Assembly: GCA_027486255.1 (NCBI GenBank)
Contig: JAIXPL010000050.1
Coordinates: 19,807 to 83,806, forward strand
DNA length: 64,000 bases
Direction: 5' to 3'
From: Comamonadaceae bacterium
Lineage (GTDB): Bacteria; Pseudomonadota; Gammaproteobacteria; Burkholderiales; Burkholderiaceae_C
Under the pieces are notes generated by a model that saw only the letters and a list, made by a program, of their open reading frames with translations, had not been told where the DNA came from and made no database searches. Below are positions 9,331 to 19,669 of this stretch, piece by piece. A program made the position numbers and the translations under genes. Every line of letters starts with the position of its first letter. The first letter of the stretch is position 1.

Positions 9331-10158
9331 ATGAGCCTATCGACGCAAACAGAACAGTTCTTCCTCAAGGTCTTCAAGTTCGGCATTCTGGTGCTGATGG
9401 GCCTGTCCCTGCTGGGTTCGGTGATCGCGCTGGTCGTCGGCCTGTGGTTCATGAGCGCGACCCCCAAGGCGCCCGACCCGGTGCAAGAGGCGCCCAAGAA
9501 GGAAGTGAACATCGACGAATTCCTTAAGCAGCTGGAAAAGCCCGGGGAGGAGCCCCAGGAGGAAGAAAAAAAGTCCGAGCCCCCACCGGCGAGGCCGGCC
9601 GCCCCCAAGTACAAGGACGAGGCGCGCAAGATCATCGCCTGCCTCAATGAGTCCAACACCAAGTCCCAGCTGCAGCTGCCGTCCTTCTCGGAAGAAGTCA
9701 TCGAGGAATTCCGGCGCGACCTGCAGCGGGTGGCCGATATGGCCGGCCGTGATCGGGGCCAGCCCTATGTGGACGATGCGGTGCGCGTGGTTTGCGCCAT
9801 CCTGCAGCACGAGAAGGTGATTGCGCTGCGCAAAAAGAACAAGGAGCTGCGCGTCTTCATTCCTGCGGTGAACTTCCACATTCAGCAATGGGACGAACTG
9901 AAGGCCGAAGCCCGCCGCTTTGAAGCCGCAGAGCAAAAACGCTTTGAGGAGCAGCAGAACGCCGAAGAGCAGCGGGTAGAACTGTCCCGCGACAAGGGCA
10001 AGGCCGCCCTCATGGGGGCGGGCGCCGCCTTGGGTCTGTTCATGCTCATTGCGATCTATCTGCTGATTGCGGCCATGGAAAGCCATCTGAGGCAAATGAG
10101 CCGAAGCCTGGAGCTCATGCGCACGGAACCGGCGCCACGTTCGGCCGCCCAGGACTGA
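9331..10158 (+). CDS. Membrane protein of unknown function with two end helices
   Basis: About 275 residues from the ATG at 9331, which has AAGGAC upstream; a TTG at 9295 overlapping the previous stop is possible but less likely. One membrane helix near the N-terminus (FGILVLMGLSLLGSVIALVVGLW, about residues 18-40) and one near the C-terminus (AALMGAGAALGLFMLIAIYLL, shown in two overlapping parts here) flank a 180-residue soluble part. That part has an acidic Pro-rich linker (EEPQEEEKKSEPPPARP) and a coiled-coil segment. The topology suggests both helices anchor a periplasmic domain. No family was recognised. Spacing and the shared charged coiled-coil style tie it to the gene just upstream. 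Confidence 0.72.
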   Translation: MSLSTQTEQFFLKVFKFGILVLMGLSLLGSVIALVVGLWFMSATPKAPDPVQEAPKKEVNIDEFLKQLEKPGEEPQEEEKKSEPPPARPAAPKYKDEARKIIACLNESNTKSQLQLPSFSEEVIEEFRRDLQRVADMAGRDRGQPYVDDAVRVVCAILQHEKVIALRKKNKELRVFIPAVNFHIQQWDELKAEARRFEAAEQKRFEEQQNAEEQRVELSRDKGKAALMGAGAALGLFMLIAIYLLIAAMESHLRQMSRSLELMRTEPAPRSAAQD

Positions 10159-10194
10159 TCCGCTTCAGGGCGGCTCAGTCTCCGGTGATGCGGA

Positions 10195-10353
10195 TCAGGG
10201 GCTCGGCTCCTGATCAGCCTTGGCCCGCGGTGCCAGCGCCGCCGGGGGCGGCTCGGCCGGCTCCTGCATGGGCCGGCCGCAGCCCGTGCACAGGCCGCTG
10301 TCTTCATCGACCATGCAGATGCCCACGCAGGGGTAGAGCTCGTCCAGGTCCAT
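10195..10353 (-). CDS. DUF1289-type small cysteine-rich protein
   Basis: 52 residues: MDLDELYPCVGICMVDEDS, then GLCTGCGRPM and a Pro/Ala-rich tail. The C-x3-C-x8-C-x2-C spacing with the GLCTGCGR motif is that of the DUF1289 family (E. coli YdhL type), whose function is unknown; metal binding by the four Cys is plausible. The family's usual EI-x2-W segment after the last Cys is missing, so this copy is shortened. It begins two bases after the mnmA stop codon and is probably the last gene of the nudJ-mnmA strand. Confidence 0.75.
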   Translation of the reverse strand: MDLDELYPCVGICMVDEDSGLCTGCGRPMQEPAEPPPAALAPRAKADQEPSP

Positions 10354-10355
10354 GC

Positions 10356-11540
10356 TCAGGCGGGTAGGGCAGCGGCAAAAGCCTCGGGCGTGAGGGCGTC
10401 GCAGGTGTGGATCACGCCGCCGCCCAAGCAGACCTCGCCCTCGTAGAGCACGGCCGACTGGCCGGGTGTGACGGCCCACTGGGCCTGGCTGAAATGCAGC
10501 GCGCAGCTGGCCGCATCGCTGGCCAGCACCTCGCAAGGCGCATCCGCCTGGCGGTAGCGGCTCTTGGCGGCCATGGCGCCCAGGCGCGGGGCATGGCCTG
10601 CCACCCAGCTGCAGTCCTGCGCCTGCAGGCGGTGCGAGAGCAGCCAGGGATGGTCGTGGCCTTGCACCACCCAGAGCGTGTTGTGATCAATGTCCTTGCG
10701 GGCCACGAACCAGGGCTCATGCTCGCCGGCGCCGCGCATGCCTTGCGCTTGCAGCGCTTTGAGCTGCGCACCACGGGCCTTGACGCCGCCTATGCCCAGC
10801 CCCTGGCGCTGGCCCAGGGTGTAGAAGGACAGGCCCACATGCTCGCCGATGACGCGGCCCGAGTCGCTCTTGATGGGGCCCGGAGCCTTGGCGATGTAGC
10901 GGTTGAGGAAGTCGCGGAAAGGCCGCTCGCCAATGAAGCAGATGCCGGTCGAATCTTTTTTCTTGGCGTTGGGCAGGCCGATCTCGTCCGCGATGCGGCG
11001 CACCTCGGTCTTGTGCAGCTCACCCACGGGAAACAGCGTCTTGGACAGCTGCGCCTGGTTCAGGCGGTGCAAAAAGTAGCTCTGGTCCTTGGCCGGGTCC
11101 AGGCCCTTGAGCAGTTCAAAGAGGCCGCTGGCCGGGTTCTGCCGCACACGGGCGTAATGACCTGTCGCGATTTTCTCGGCGCCCAGGCGCATGGCGTGGT
11201 CGAGAAAGGCCTTGAACTTGATCTCGGCGTTGCACAGGATGTCGGGGTTGGGCGTGCGGCCCGCCTGGTACTCGCGCAGGAATTCGGCGAACACGCGGTC
11301 CTTGTAGTCGGCCGCAAAGTTGACGTGCTCGATCTCGATGCCGATCACATCGGCCACGGCGGCGGCGTCCACGAAGTCGATGTTGGACGAGCAGAACTCG
11401 CTGTCGTCGTCATCTTCCCAGTTCTTCATGAAGATGCCGACCACCTCGTGGCCCTGTTGTTTCAGCAGATGGGCCGTGACGGCCGAGTCCACCCCGCCGC
11501 TCAGGCCCACGACCACACGCATTTTTTGAACGGCAGACAT
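10356..11540 (-). CDS. mnmA: tRNA-specific 2-thiouridylase MnmA
   Basis: 394 residues. MnmA thiolates U34 of Lys, Glu and Gln tRNAs using ATP and a sulfur relay. The PP-loop SGGVDSAV lies at about residue 15. The two catalytic cysteines are in [13 protein letters not shown] and [11 protein letters not shown]. The tRNA-binding middle domain includes [10 protein letters not shown]. The C-terminal half ends in a beta-barrel with [11 protein letters not shown]. The ATG at 11540 is supported by a GATAAT eight bases upstream; an internal ATG six codons later ([10 protein letters not shown]) is the alternative. It neighbours nudJ, as in E. coli. Confidence 0.96.
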   Translation of the reverse strand: MSAVQKMRVVVGLSGGVDSAVTAHLLKQQGHEVVGIFMKNWEDDDDSEFCSSNIDFVDAAAVADVIGIEIEHVNFAADYKDRVFAEFLREYQAGRTPNPDILCNAEIKFKAFLDHAMRLGAEKIATGHYARVRQNPASGLFELLKGLDPAKDQSYFLHRLNQAQLSKTLFPVGELHKTEVRRIADEIGLPNAKKKDSTGICFIGERPFRDFLNRYIAKAPGPIKSDSGRVIGEHVGLSFYTLGQRQGLGIGGVKARGAQLKALQAQGMRGAGEHEPWFVARKDIDHNTLWVVQGHDHPWLLSHRLQAQDCSWVAGHAPRLGAMAAKSRYRQADAPCEVLASDAASCALHFSQAQWAVTPGQSAVLYEGEVCLGGGVIHTCDALTPEAFAAALPA

Positions 11541-11548
11541 GGGAATAG

Positions 11549-11554
11549 ATTATC
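11549..11554 (-). promoter_or_regulatory. Candidate -10 element of mnmA
   Basis: GATAAT on the minus strand lies eight bases before the mnmA ATG, with no Shine-Dalgarno between. This fits a leaderless or near-leaderless mRNA. Confidence 0.4.
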
Positions 11555-11575
11555 CCTGCCCCCTTGCAGGCGCCG

Positions 11576-11600
11576 ATCGCCCGGAGGACCGGGCTCCTAC
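11576..11600. repeat. REP-like palindromic repeat, copy 2
   Basis: Minus-strand reading is GTAGGAGCCCGGTCCTCC followed by GGGCGAT. The TAG inside the GTAG head (11597-11599) is also the stop codon of nudJ. Confidence 0.65.
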
Positions 11601-12118
11601 AGGGAGACGAGCTGGCCGAGCTCGTACACGCTCGTGTCGGTGGTGATGAGGCTCAAGGGAAAGCGCTTGCCCGCCAGGTAGTCTTCCATGCAGCGCAGCA
11701 GCAAGGGGCTGCGGTGGTGCTCGGTGGAGGCGCGGATCTCGTCGGGGCTCATCCAGAGGGCGCGCACGATGCCGTCATCGAGAGCGCGGCCGGGCTGCAG
11801 TGTGCCCAGCTCGCCGCAGAAAGCAAAACGCAGGTAGGTGATGTCTTCGCTCTGGCTGCGGTCGGGCGAATGCTTTTCAAAGCGGGACAGGTACACGCCC
11901 ACCAGGGCCGTGGGCTTGAAGAGGTGGGCGGTTTCCTCCAGCACCTCGCGGGCGCAGGCCTCGATGGGGCTTTCGCCCGGGTCCAGGTGGCCGGCGGGGT
12001 TGTTGAACTTCAGCCCGTCGCGGGTGAGCTCCTCCACCAGCATGAACTGGCTCTGGCCATGGACCTGGCGTTCGATGACGGCCGCCACCGTGACACTGGG
12101 TTTCCAACGTTCTTGCAT
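11597..12118 (-). CDS. nudJ: Nudix hydrolase NudJ-like (thiamine pyrophosphate/HMP-PP phosphatase family)
   Basis: 173 residues. The Nudix box runs GHLDPGESPIEACAREVLEETA, here given as GHLDPGESPIEA plus CAREVLEETA; the final Gly of the consensus is Ala. The REVxEE metal-binding core is intact. The opening (PSVTVAAVIE, FMLVEE, FNNPAGHL) matches NudJ, which in E. coli also sits beside mnmA. E. coli NudJ hydrolyses hydroxymethylpyrimidine and thiamine pyrophosphates; substrate use here is inferred. The stop codon lies within a REP-like repeat. Confidence 0.88.
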   Translation of the reverse strand: MQERWKPSVTVAAVIERQVHGQSQFMLVEELTRDGLKFNNPAGHLDPGESPIEACAREVLEETAHLFKPTALVGVYLSRFEKHSPDRSQSEDITYLRFAFCGELGTLQPGRALDDGIVRALWMSPDEIRASTEHHRSPLLLRCMEDYLAGKRFPLSLITTDTSVYELGQLVSL

Positions 12119-12124
12119 GGCGAG

Positions 12125-12130
12125 ATTATC
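12125..12130 (-). promoter_or_regulatory. Candidate -10 element of nudJ
   Basis: GATAAT on the minus strand lies exactly six bases before the ATG of nudJ, and there is no Shine-Dalgarno. The spacing equals that seen at pyrF. Confidence 0.45.
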
Positions 12131-12143
12131 GGTGGCTCATGTG

Positions 12144-13133
12144 TCAGGACGCTGACTGATCCGGGGCCGCGCTGAGGTCCTGCAGTCCGGCCTGAAAACT
12201 CTCCCGCAGAAACGCCACCAGCGCCTGCACCGCTGCCGGCACCTGCGGCGACCAGGGCCGCAGGGCGTAGATGCGGTCGCCAAAAAAGCCCTGCACCTGC
12301 CAGTCGGGCAGCACGGGCACCAGGGGGGCCCTGCCCGCCAGGGCCTCGGGTGCAGGGACGCTGAAGTCAGGCAAGAGGCCAATCCCCAGGCCGGCCAGCA
12401 GGGCCTCGCGCAGCACCTCGCTGTTGTTGGCCCGCAGCTTGGCCTGGATGTTCACGCCCACCCGTTCATCCTGAAGGCGCCGGCGGCCCTGGGGCAGGCG
12501 GGCGAAGGTCCATTGGGCCTGGCCGCGCTGGCCGCCCAGGTAGAGCAGACCATCGTGCTGCGCCAGCTCGGACGGGTGGCGGGGCACGCCGCGCCGCGCC
12601 AAGTAATCGGCACTGGCCAGCAGCACCGAGCGGGTGTCGCACAAGGCCCAGGCCACGTGGGTCTCGGGCGGCTTGCTGGTGTGGCGCACGGCCAGGTCAA
12701 AGCCCTCCTGCGCGAGATTGACGAAGCGGTCGGTGAGCTCCAGGTCGATCCGAATCTCGGGGTAGCGTGCCAAAAACGCCGCCACACGCGGGGCCAGGTG
12801 CTGGCGACCCAGGGCCACGGGGGCGGTCAGGCGGATCAGCCCACGGGGGCTACCGACCAGGTCGCGCACGGCGGTGTAGCTCTCGCTGATGCGCTCGAAG
12901 GCCGGTTGCAACTCGTCGACCAGCTGCTGCCCGGCCTCGGTCAGGCCCACCGAGCGGGTGGTGCGGCGCACCAGGGACACGCCGGCCTGGCGCTCGAGCT
13001 CGCTGATGCGCATGCTGGCCGAGGCCTTGGACAGGCCCAGGCGCCGCGCCGTCTCGGTGAAGCTGCGCGTGGCCGACAGCACGGTGAGCAGGTGCAGGTC
13101 GGACAGCAGGGGGGAGAGCTGGTCGGAAGCCAT
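12144..13133 (-). CDS. LysR-family transcriptional regulator
   Basis: 329 residues. The N-terminal winged helix-turn-helix covers about residues 12-70 (FTETARRLGLSKASASMRISELE is the recognition region, here abbreviated to its core ARRLGLSKASASMRI). The effector-binding domain follows from about residue 95 (RGLIRLTAPVALG, FDLAVRHTSKPP). It resembles the CrgA/AaeR-like branch. It is divergent from mmsA, with a perfect inverted repeat between them, so it probably regulates mmsA and itself. The effector is unknown; a valine or methylmalonate-semialdehyde-linked metabolite is a reasonable guess. Confidence 0.9.
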   Translation of the reverse strand: MASDQLSPLLSDLHLLTVLSATRSFTETARRLGLSKASASMRISELERQAGVSLVRRTTRSVGLTEAGQQLVDELQPAFERISESYTAVRDLVGSPRGLIRLTAPVALGRQHLAPRVAAFLARYPEIRIDLELTDRFVNLAQEGFDLAVRHTSKPPETHVAWALCDTRSVLLASADYLARRGVPRHPSELAQHDGLLYLGGQRGQAQWTFARLPQGRRRLQDERVGVNIQAKLRANNSEVLREALLAGLGIGLLPDFSVPAPEALAGRAPLVPVLPDWQVQGFFGDRIYALRPWSPQVPAAVQALVAFLRESFQAGLQDLSAAPDQSAS

Positions 13134-13146
13134 GCCTGAATTATGT

Positions 13147-13168
13147 ATTGTTCATTTAATTGAACAAT
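13147..13168. promoter_or_regulatory. Palindromic operator between lysR and mmsA
   Basis: Perfect 8-base arms ATTGTTCA and TGAACAAT are separated by TTTAAT. It contains the T-N11-A pattern expected for LysR regulators and starts 14 bases before the lysR start codon, so it should control both directions. Confidence 0.7.
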
Positions 13169-13245
13169 GAAGTCAGCCATAAGGCGTTCCCAAAACCCGT
13201 CCGGCCACCTAGAGTCAAGCCCATTCAAAAAACAGGAGTGCCTCC

Positions 13246-14772
<1,527 letters not shown>

Positions 14773-14927
14773 ATCGACAGGTACCCGGCCGGCAGGCAGC
14801 ACGTCGGTCGGTGACGGCGCTGCGTGCCGGACACGAAAGCGCCCGGGTTCCATAGGGTTCAAACGTCATACGTGGCGCGCCGGAACTGAAGAAAAAGTCA
14901 TGTAAGCTCACCGGCAGCAAAAAACAG

Positions 14928-14947
14928 GGCGAGCCTCAAGGCTTGCC
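14928..14947 (+). other. Small RNA hairpin just before the pntAA ribosome-binding site
   Basis: GGCGAGCC and GGCTTGCC pair (one G-T wobble) around TCAA, ending three bases before AAAGGAG. It could shield or stabilise the 5' end of the pnt mRNA. No T-run follows, so it is not a terminator. Confidence 0.35.
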
Positions 14948-14963
14948 ACCAAAGGAGTTGGCC

Positions 14964-16079
14964 ATGCTGATTGGAGTGCCTGCCGAATTGATGGCAGGGG
15001 AAACGCGTGTGGCGGTGACGCCCGAAACCGCCAAAAAGCTCAAGGCGCAGGGCCACACCGTACGGATTCAGGCCGGCGCGGGCCTGGCCGCGAGCGCGCC
15101 CGACGAGGCCTATGTGGCGGTCGGCGCCGAGATCACGGATGCGGCAGGCGCCTACGCCTGCGAGCTGGTGCTCAAGGTGCGTTGCCCGCAGGAATCTGAG
15201 GTGCCACTGCTCAAGAGTGGTGGCGTTGTCATCGGCATGCTCAACCCCTTTGACCGCGCCGGGCTCGAGCGCCTGGCCCAGGCCGGGGTCACCGCCTTTG
15301 CCCTGGAAGCGGCGCCCCGCACCAGCCGGGCGCAGAGCATGGACGTGTTGTCCTCGCAGGCCAACATCGCCGGCTACAAGGCCGTCATGATGGCGGCCGA
15401 GCGCTACCAGCGCTTTTTCCCCATGCTGATGACCGCTGCCGGCACCGTCAAGGCCGCGCGGGTGGTGATTTTGGGCGTGGGCGTGGCGGGCCTGCAGGCC
15501 ATTGCCACCGCCAAACGCCTGGGCGCCGTGATTGAAGCCTCCGATGTTCGCCCGAGCGTGAAAGAGCAGGTCGAGTCCTTGGGCGGCAAATTCATTGACG
15601 TGCCTTACGAGACCCAGGAAGAAAAAGACGCGGCCGAGGGCGTGGGCGGCTATGCCAAGCCCATGCCGCCGTCCTGGCTGGAGCGCCAGAAGGCCGAGGT
15701 GGCCAAGCGCGTGGCGCAGGCCGATGTGGTCATCACCACGGCGCTCATTCCCGGCCGGCCCGCGCCGGTGCTGGTGAGTGAAGAGATGGTCAAGTCCATG
15801 AAGCCGGGCAGCGTCATCGTGGACCTGGCCGCGCCCCAAGGCGGCAACTGCCCGCTCACCGAGCCGGGCCGCACCGTCACCAAGCACGGCGTGGTGCTGG
15901 TGGGCGAGACCAATGTGCCCGCCTTGGTGGCGGCCGATGCCAGCGCGCTGTACGCACGCAACCTGCTGGACTTCATGAAGCTCATCGTGAGCAAGGAAGG
16001 CAGCCTGCACATCGACATGCAGGACGACATCGTCGCCGCCTGCCTGATGGCCCAGGGCGGCCAGGTGCTGCGGGCCTGA
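14964..16079 (+). CDS. pntAA: NAD(P) transhydrogenase alpha subunit, part 1
   Basis: 371 residues from the ATG at 14964, which follows AAAGGAG by six bases. This is the soluble NAD(H)-binding domain I of the proton-translocating transhydrogenase. It begins MLIGVPAELMAGETRVAVTP and carries the Rossmann motif VVILGVGVAGLQAIATAKRLGA and the RPSVKEQVESLGGKF loop, quoted in part. The split alpha subunit (domain I separate from the membrane part) is the arrangement of Rhodospirillum and many beta-proteobacteria. It is first of a three-gene operon. Confidence 0.95.
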   Translation: MLIGVPAELMAGETRVAVTPETAKKLKAQGHTVRIQAGAGLAASAPDEAYVAVGAEITDAAGAYACELVLKVRCPQESEVPLLKSGGVVIGMLNPFDRAGLERLAQAGVTAFALEAAPRTSRAQSMDVLSSQANIAGYKAVMMAAERYQRFFPMLMTAAGTVKAARVVILGVGVAGLQAIATAKRLGAVIEASDVRPSVKEQVESLGGKFIDVPYETQEEKDAAEGVGGYAKPMPPSWLERQKAEVAKRVAQADVVITTALIPGRPAPVLVSEEMVKSMKPGSVIVDLAAPQGGNCPLTEPGRTVTKHGVVLVGETNVPALVAADASALYARNLLDFMKLIVSKEGSLHIDMQDDIVAACLMAQGGQVLRA

Positions 16080-16125
16080 GTCCGCCGCGAACTCCAACAC
16101 CACAACAACAAGAGGACCTTACGCC

Positions 16126-16443
16126 ATGGAAGCGGTCTCCCCCACCATCATCAACCTCATCATCTTCGTGCTGGCCATCTACGTGGGCTACCACGTGGTC
16201 TGGACCGTCACGCCCGCGCTGCACACGCCGCTGATGGCAGTGACCAACGCGGTCTCGGCCATCGTCATCGTGGGCGCCATGCTGGCTGCCGCCATGACGG
16301 TCACGCCCCTGGGCAAGACCATGGGCGTGCTGGCCGTGGCGCTGGCGGCGGTCAATGTCTTCGGCGGCTTCCTGGTCACCCGGCGCATGTTGGAGATGTT
16401 CAAGAAGAAAGAGAAAAAGACCAGCGCGGGAGAGCAGAAATGA
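16126..16443 (+). CDS. pntAB: NAD(P) transhydrogenase alpha subunit, part 2 (membrane)
   Basis: 105 residues with three to four membrane helices (IINLIIFVLAIYVGYHVVW, AIVIVGAMLAAAM, VLAVALAAVNVFGGFLV) and a basic tail (FKKKEKK). It is the short alpha-2 chain that completes the proton channel with PntB. Its TGA overlaps the pntB ATG as ATGA, so translation is coupled to keep subunits in balance. AGAGGA precedes its ATG. Confidence 0.93.
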   Translation: MEAVSPTIINLIIFVLAIYVGYHVVWTVTPALHTPLMAVTNAVSAIVIVGAMLAAAMTVTPLGKTMGVLAVALAAVNVFGGFLVTRRMLEMFKKKEKKTSAGEQK

Positions 16444-17870
16444 GCATGAACCTCGTCACCCTGCTGTACCTGCTTGCCAGCGTCTGCTTCATCCAGGCCT
16501 TGAAGGGCCTGTCGCATCCGACCACCTCCATCCGCGGCAACGTCTTCGGCATGGCGGGTATGGCCATTGCCGTGGTGACCACGGCGGCGCTCATCGTGCA
16601 GCTGTCGGGCTCGGCCTCGGGCCTGGGCTATGTGCTGGTGGGCCTGGTGGTGGGCGGCGCAGCGGGCGCCTTCATGGCCCAGCGCGTGGAAATGACCAAG
16701 ATGCCCGAGCTCGTGGCCTTCATGCACAGCATGATCGGTCTGGCGGCGGTGTTCATCGCCGTGGCGGCGGTGGTGGAGCCGGCGGCCTTCGGCATCGTGG
16801 CCCAAGGCCTGGGCACGGCCGAGATTCCCTACGGCAACCGCCTGGAGCTGTTCTTGGGCGCGGCCATCGGCGCCATCACCTTCAGCGGCTCGGTCATTGC
16901 CTTTGGCAAGCTCTCGGGCAAGTACAAGTTCCGTCTGTTCCAGGGCGCGCCAGTGGTGTTCCAGGGTCAGCACATGCTGAACCTGGCCCTGGGCCTGGCC
17001 ACCGTGGCCCTGGGCGTGTACTTCATGTTCACCGGCAACTGGAACGCCTTTTTGCTGATGCTGGCGCTGTCCTTCGTGCTGGGCGTGCTCATCATCATCC
17101 CGATTGGCGGGGCCGACATGCCGGTGGTGGTGTCCATGCTCAACAGCTACTCGGGCTGGGCGGCGGCGGGCATTGGCTTTAGCCTGAACAACAGCATGCT
17201 GATCGTGGCCGGCTCCCTGGTGGGCTCCTCGGGCGCCATCCTGAGCTACATCATGTGCAAGGCCATGAACCGCTCGTTCTTCAACGTGATCCTCGGCGGC
17301 TTCGGCGGCGAGGCAGGGGCCGCCGCGCAAGGCAGTGCGGTTCAGCGTTCGGCCAAGAGCGGCAGCGCCGATGACGCCGCCTTCATCCTGGGCAACGCCG
17401 AGTCCGTGATCATCGTGCCGGGCTACGGCCTGGCCGTGGCGCGTGCCCAGCACGCTGTCAAGGAACTGGCCCAGAAGCTCACGGAAAAGGGCGTGAACGT
17501 GAAATACGCCATCCACCCGGTGGCAGGCCGCATGCCCGGCCACATGAACGTGCTGCTGGCCGAGGCCGAGGTGCCCTACGACCAGGTCTTCGAGATGGAA
17601 GACATCAACGCCGAATTTGGTCAGGCCGACGTGGCCATCATCCTGGGCGCCAACGACGTGGTGAACCCGGCCGCACACGTCAAGGGCAGCCCGATCTACG
17701 GCATGCCCATTCTTGAAGCCTACAAGGCCAAGACCGTGATCGTGAACAAACGTTCCATGGCTGCGGGTTATGCCGGACTGGACAACGAGCTGTTCTACAT
17801 GGATAAAACCATGATGGTTTTCGGTGACGCCAAGAAGGTCATTGAGGACATGGGTAAGGCCATCGAGTAA
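16440..17870 (+). CDS. pntB: NAD(P) transhydrogenase beta subunit
   Basis: 476 residues. Eight or nine membrane helices fill the first 280 residues, and the C-terminal NADP(H)-binding domain III contains VIIVPGYGLAVARAQHAVKEL, quoted here as GYGLAVARAQHAVKEL, and HPVAGRMPGHMNVLLAEA. Together with PntAA and PntAB it couples proton entry to reduction of NADP+ by NADH, supplying NADPH. It ends with DAKKVIEDMGKAIE. fadD follows after 100 bases. Confidence 0.96.
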   Translation: MSMNLVTLLYLLASVCFIQALKGLSHPTTSIRGNVFGMAGMAIAVVTTAALIVQLSGSASGLGYVLVGLVVGGAAGAFMAQRVEMTKMPELVAFMHSMIGLAAVFIAVAAVVEPAAFGIVAQGLGTAEIPYGNRLELFLGAAIGAITFSGSVIAFGKLSGKYKFRLFQGAPVVFQGQHMLNLALGLATVALGVYFMFTGNWNAFLLMLALSFVLGVLIIIPIGGADMPVVVSMLNSYSGWAAAGIGFSLNNSMLIVAGSLVGSSGAILSYIMCKAMNRSFFNVILGGFGGEAGAAAQGSAVQRSAKSGSADDAAFILGNAESVIIVPGYGLAVARAQHAVKELAQKLTEKGVNVKYAIHPVAGRMPGHMNVLLAEAEVPYDQVFEMEDINAEFGQADVAIILGANDVVNPAAHVKGSPIYGMPILEAYKAKTVIVNKRSMAAGYAGLDNELFYMDKTMMVFGDAKKVIEDMGKAIE

Positions 17871-17970
17871 GCGCCCGCACAATACGCGCGGCGCGGTAAC
17901 CGCCGCCCGGCCGGCGGCCCTCCCGCGAGGTGGGTGCCGGCCTTGGACAACAACAATGGAGACCGAGCGC

Positions 17971-19665
17971 ATGAATGCCCCCACTGTGGACCGCCCGTGG
18001 CTGACCGCCTATCCCGAGGGGGTTCCGTCCGACATTGACCCGTCCCAGTACCGCTCGCTGGTGGCCCTGTTGGAAGAAAGCTTCGCCCGCCACGGCGACA
18101 AGGTGGCCTACAGCTTTCTGGGCAAAGAGTTCCGCTTCTCGGACATCGACCGCCTCTCGCAGTCTTTTGCGGCCTACCTGCAAAGCCTGGGCCTGGCACG
18201 CGGCGACCGCATCGCCATCATGATGCCCAACGTGCCGCAGTACCCGGTGGCGGTGGCCGCCATCCTGCGGGCGGGCTACGTGGTGGTGAACGTGAACCCG
18301 CTGTACACCGCCCGCGAGCTGGAGCACCAGCTCAAGGACTCGGGCGCCAAGGCCATCATCATCCTGGAGAATTTTGGCCACACCCTGGAGGCCTGCATCG
18401 CCAGCACCCCCATCAAGCACGTGGTGCTGGCCGCCATGGGCGACCGGCTGGGCGGGCTCAAGGGCGCGCTCGTCAACTACGTGGTGCGACACGTCAAGAA
18501 GATGGTGCCGGCCTTCAACCTGCCCCAGATCGTGCGTTTCAATGACGCCCTGGCACGCGGGGCTCGCGCCACGCTGCAGCGCCCCGAACTCAACCCAGAC
18601 GACGTGGCGGTGCTGCAGTACACCGGCGGCACCACCGGCGTCTCCAAGGGCGCTGTGCTCCTGCACCGCAACATCATTGCCAACCTGCTTCAGTCCGAAG
18701 CCTGGAACGCCCCTGCCATGGCCGCCATTCCGGCGGACGAGCAGCCCACCTATGTGTGCGCGCTGCCGCTGTATCACATCTTCGCCTTCACGGTGAACAT
18801 GATGCTGGGCATGCGCTCGGGCGCCAAGAACATCCTCATCCCCAACCCGCGCGACCTGCCCGCGGTGCTCAAGGAACTGGCCAAGCACCGCATCCACATG
18901 TTCCCGGCGGTGAGCACCCTCTTCAACGGCTTGGCCAACCACCCGAACTTCCACACCGTGGACTGGTCGCACCTGAAGGTGTCGCTGGGCGGTGGCATGG
19001 CGGTGCAAAACGCCGTGGCCAAACTGTGGCTGGAGAAGACCGGTTGCCCCATCTGCGAGGGCTATGGCCTGTCGGAAACCTCGCCGTCGGCCAGCTGCAA
19101 CCCGGTCACCAGCAAAAACTTCACGGGCACCATCGGCGTGCCGATTCCCAGCACCTGGTTCAAGCTGATCGATGACGATGGCCACGACATGCCGCAGGGC
19201 ACGCCGGGCGAGATCGCGATCAAGGGCCCGCAGGTGATGGCCGGCTACTGGCAGCGACCCGACGAAACTGCCCGCGTGATGACCCCCGACGGCTACTTCC
19301 GCTCGGGCGACATCGGCGTGGTCACCGAAGAGGGCTTCTTCAAGATCGTCGACCGCAAGAAAGACATGATCCTGGTCAGCGGCTTCAACGTCTACCCCAA
19401 CGAGGTGGAAGACGTGGTGGGCAGCCTGGACGGCGTGTTGGAGGTGGCCTGCGTGGGCGTGCCCGACGACAAGCAGGGCGAAGCCGTCAAGCTGGTGATC
19501 GTGCGCAAGAACCCGGCGCTCACCGAAGAACAGGTGCGCGAGTACTGCCGCGCCAACCTCACGGGCTACAAGCAGCCCAAGGTGATTGATTTCCGCGAAG
19601 ACCTGCCCAAGACCCCCGTGGGCAAGATCCTGCGCCGCGAACTGCGCGACAACAAACCTGCCTGA
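17971..19665 (+). CDS. fadD: Long-chain fatty-acid-CoA ligase
   Basis: 564 residues. It activates fatty acids to acyl-CoA with ATP for beta-oxidation or lipid synthesis. The AMP-binding P-loop is YTGGTTGVSKGAVL; GYGLSETSP, then FRSGDIG, DRKKDMILVSGFNVYP and the catalytic lysine in KTPVGKILRR complete the set. The ATG at 17971 is preferred because TGGAGA lies nine bases before it; another ATG at 17956 would add five residues. It is four bases upstream of the nucleosidase gene and probably co-transcribed with it. Confidence 0.95.
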   Translation: MNAPTVDRPWLTAYPEGVPSDIDPSQYRSLVALLEESFARHGDKVAYSFLGKEFRFSDIDRLSQSFAAYLQSLGLARGDRIAIMMPNVPQYPVAVAAILRAGYVVVNVNPLYTARELEHQLKDSGAKAIIILENFGHTLEACIASTPIKHVVLAAMGDRLGGLKGALVNYVVRHVKKMVPAFNLPQIVRFNDALARGARATLQRPELNPDDVAVLQYTGGTTGVSKGAVLLHRNIIANLLQSEAWNAPAMAAIPADEQPTYVCALPLYHIFAFTVNMMLGMRSGAKNILIPNPRDLPAVLKELAKHRIHMFPAVSTLFNGLANHPNFHTVDWSHLKVSLGGGMAVQNAVAKLWLEKTGCPICEGYGLSETSPSASCNPVTSKNFTGTIGVPIPSTWFKLIDDDGHDMPQGTPGEIAIKGPQVMAGYWQRPDETARVMTPDGYFRSGDIGVVTEEGFFKIVDRKKDMILVSGFNVYPNEVEDVVGSLDGVLEVACVGVPDDKQGEAVKLVIVRKNPALTEEQVREYCRANLTGYKQPKVIDFREDLPKTPVGKILRRELRDNKPA

Positions 19666-19669
19666 GGGC

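Noticed and set aside
14773..14927. Possible riboswitch or terminator between mmsA and pntAA
   Set aside because: No stem with a T-run and no known riboswitch core was found; only a small hairpin next to the pntAA Shine-Dalgarno.
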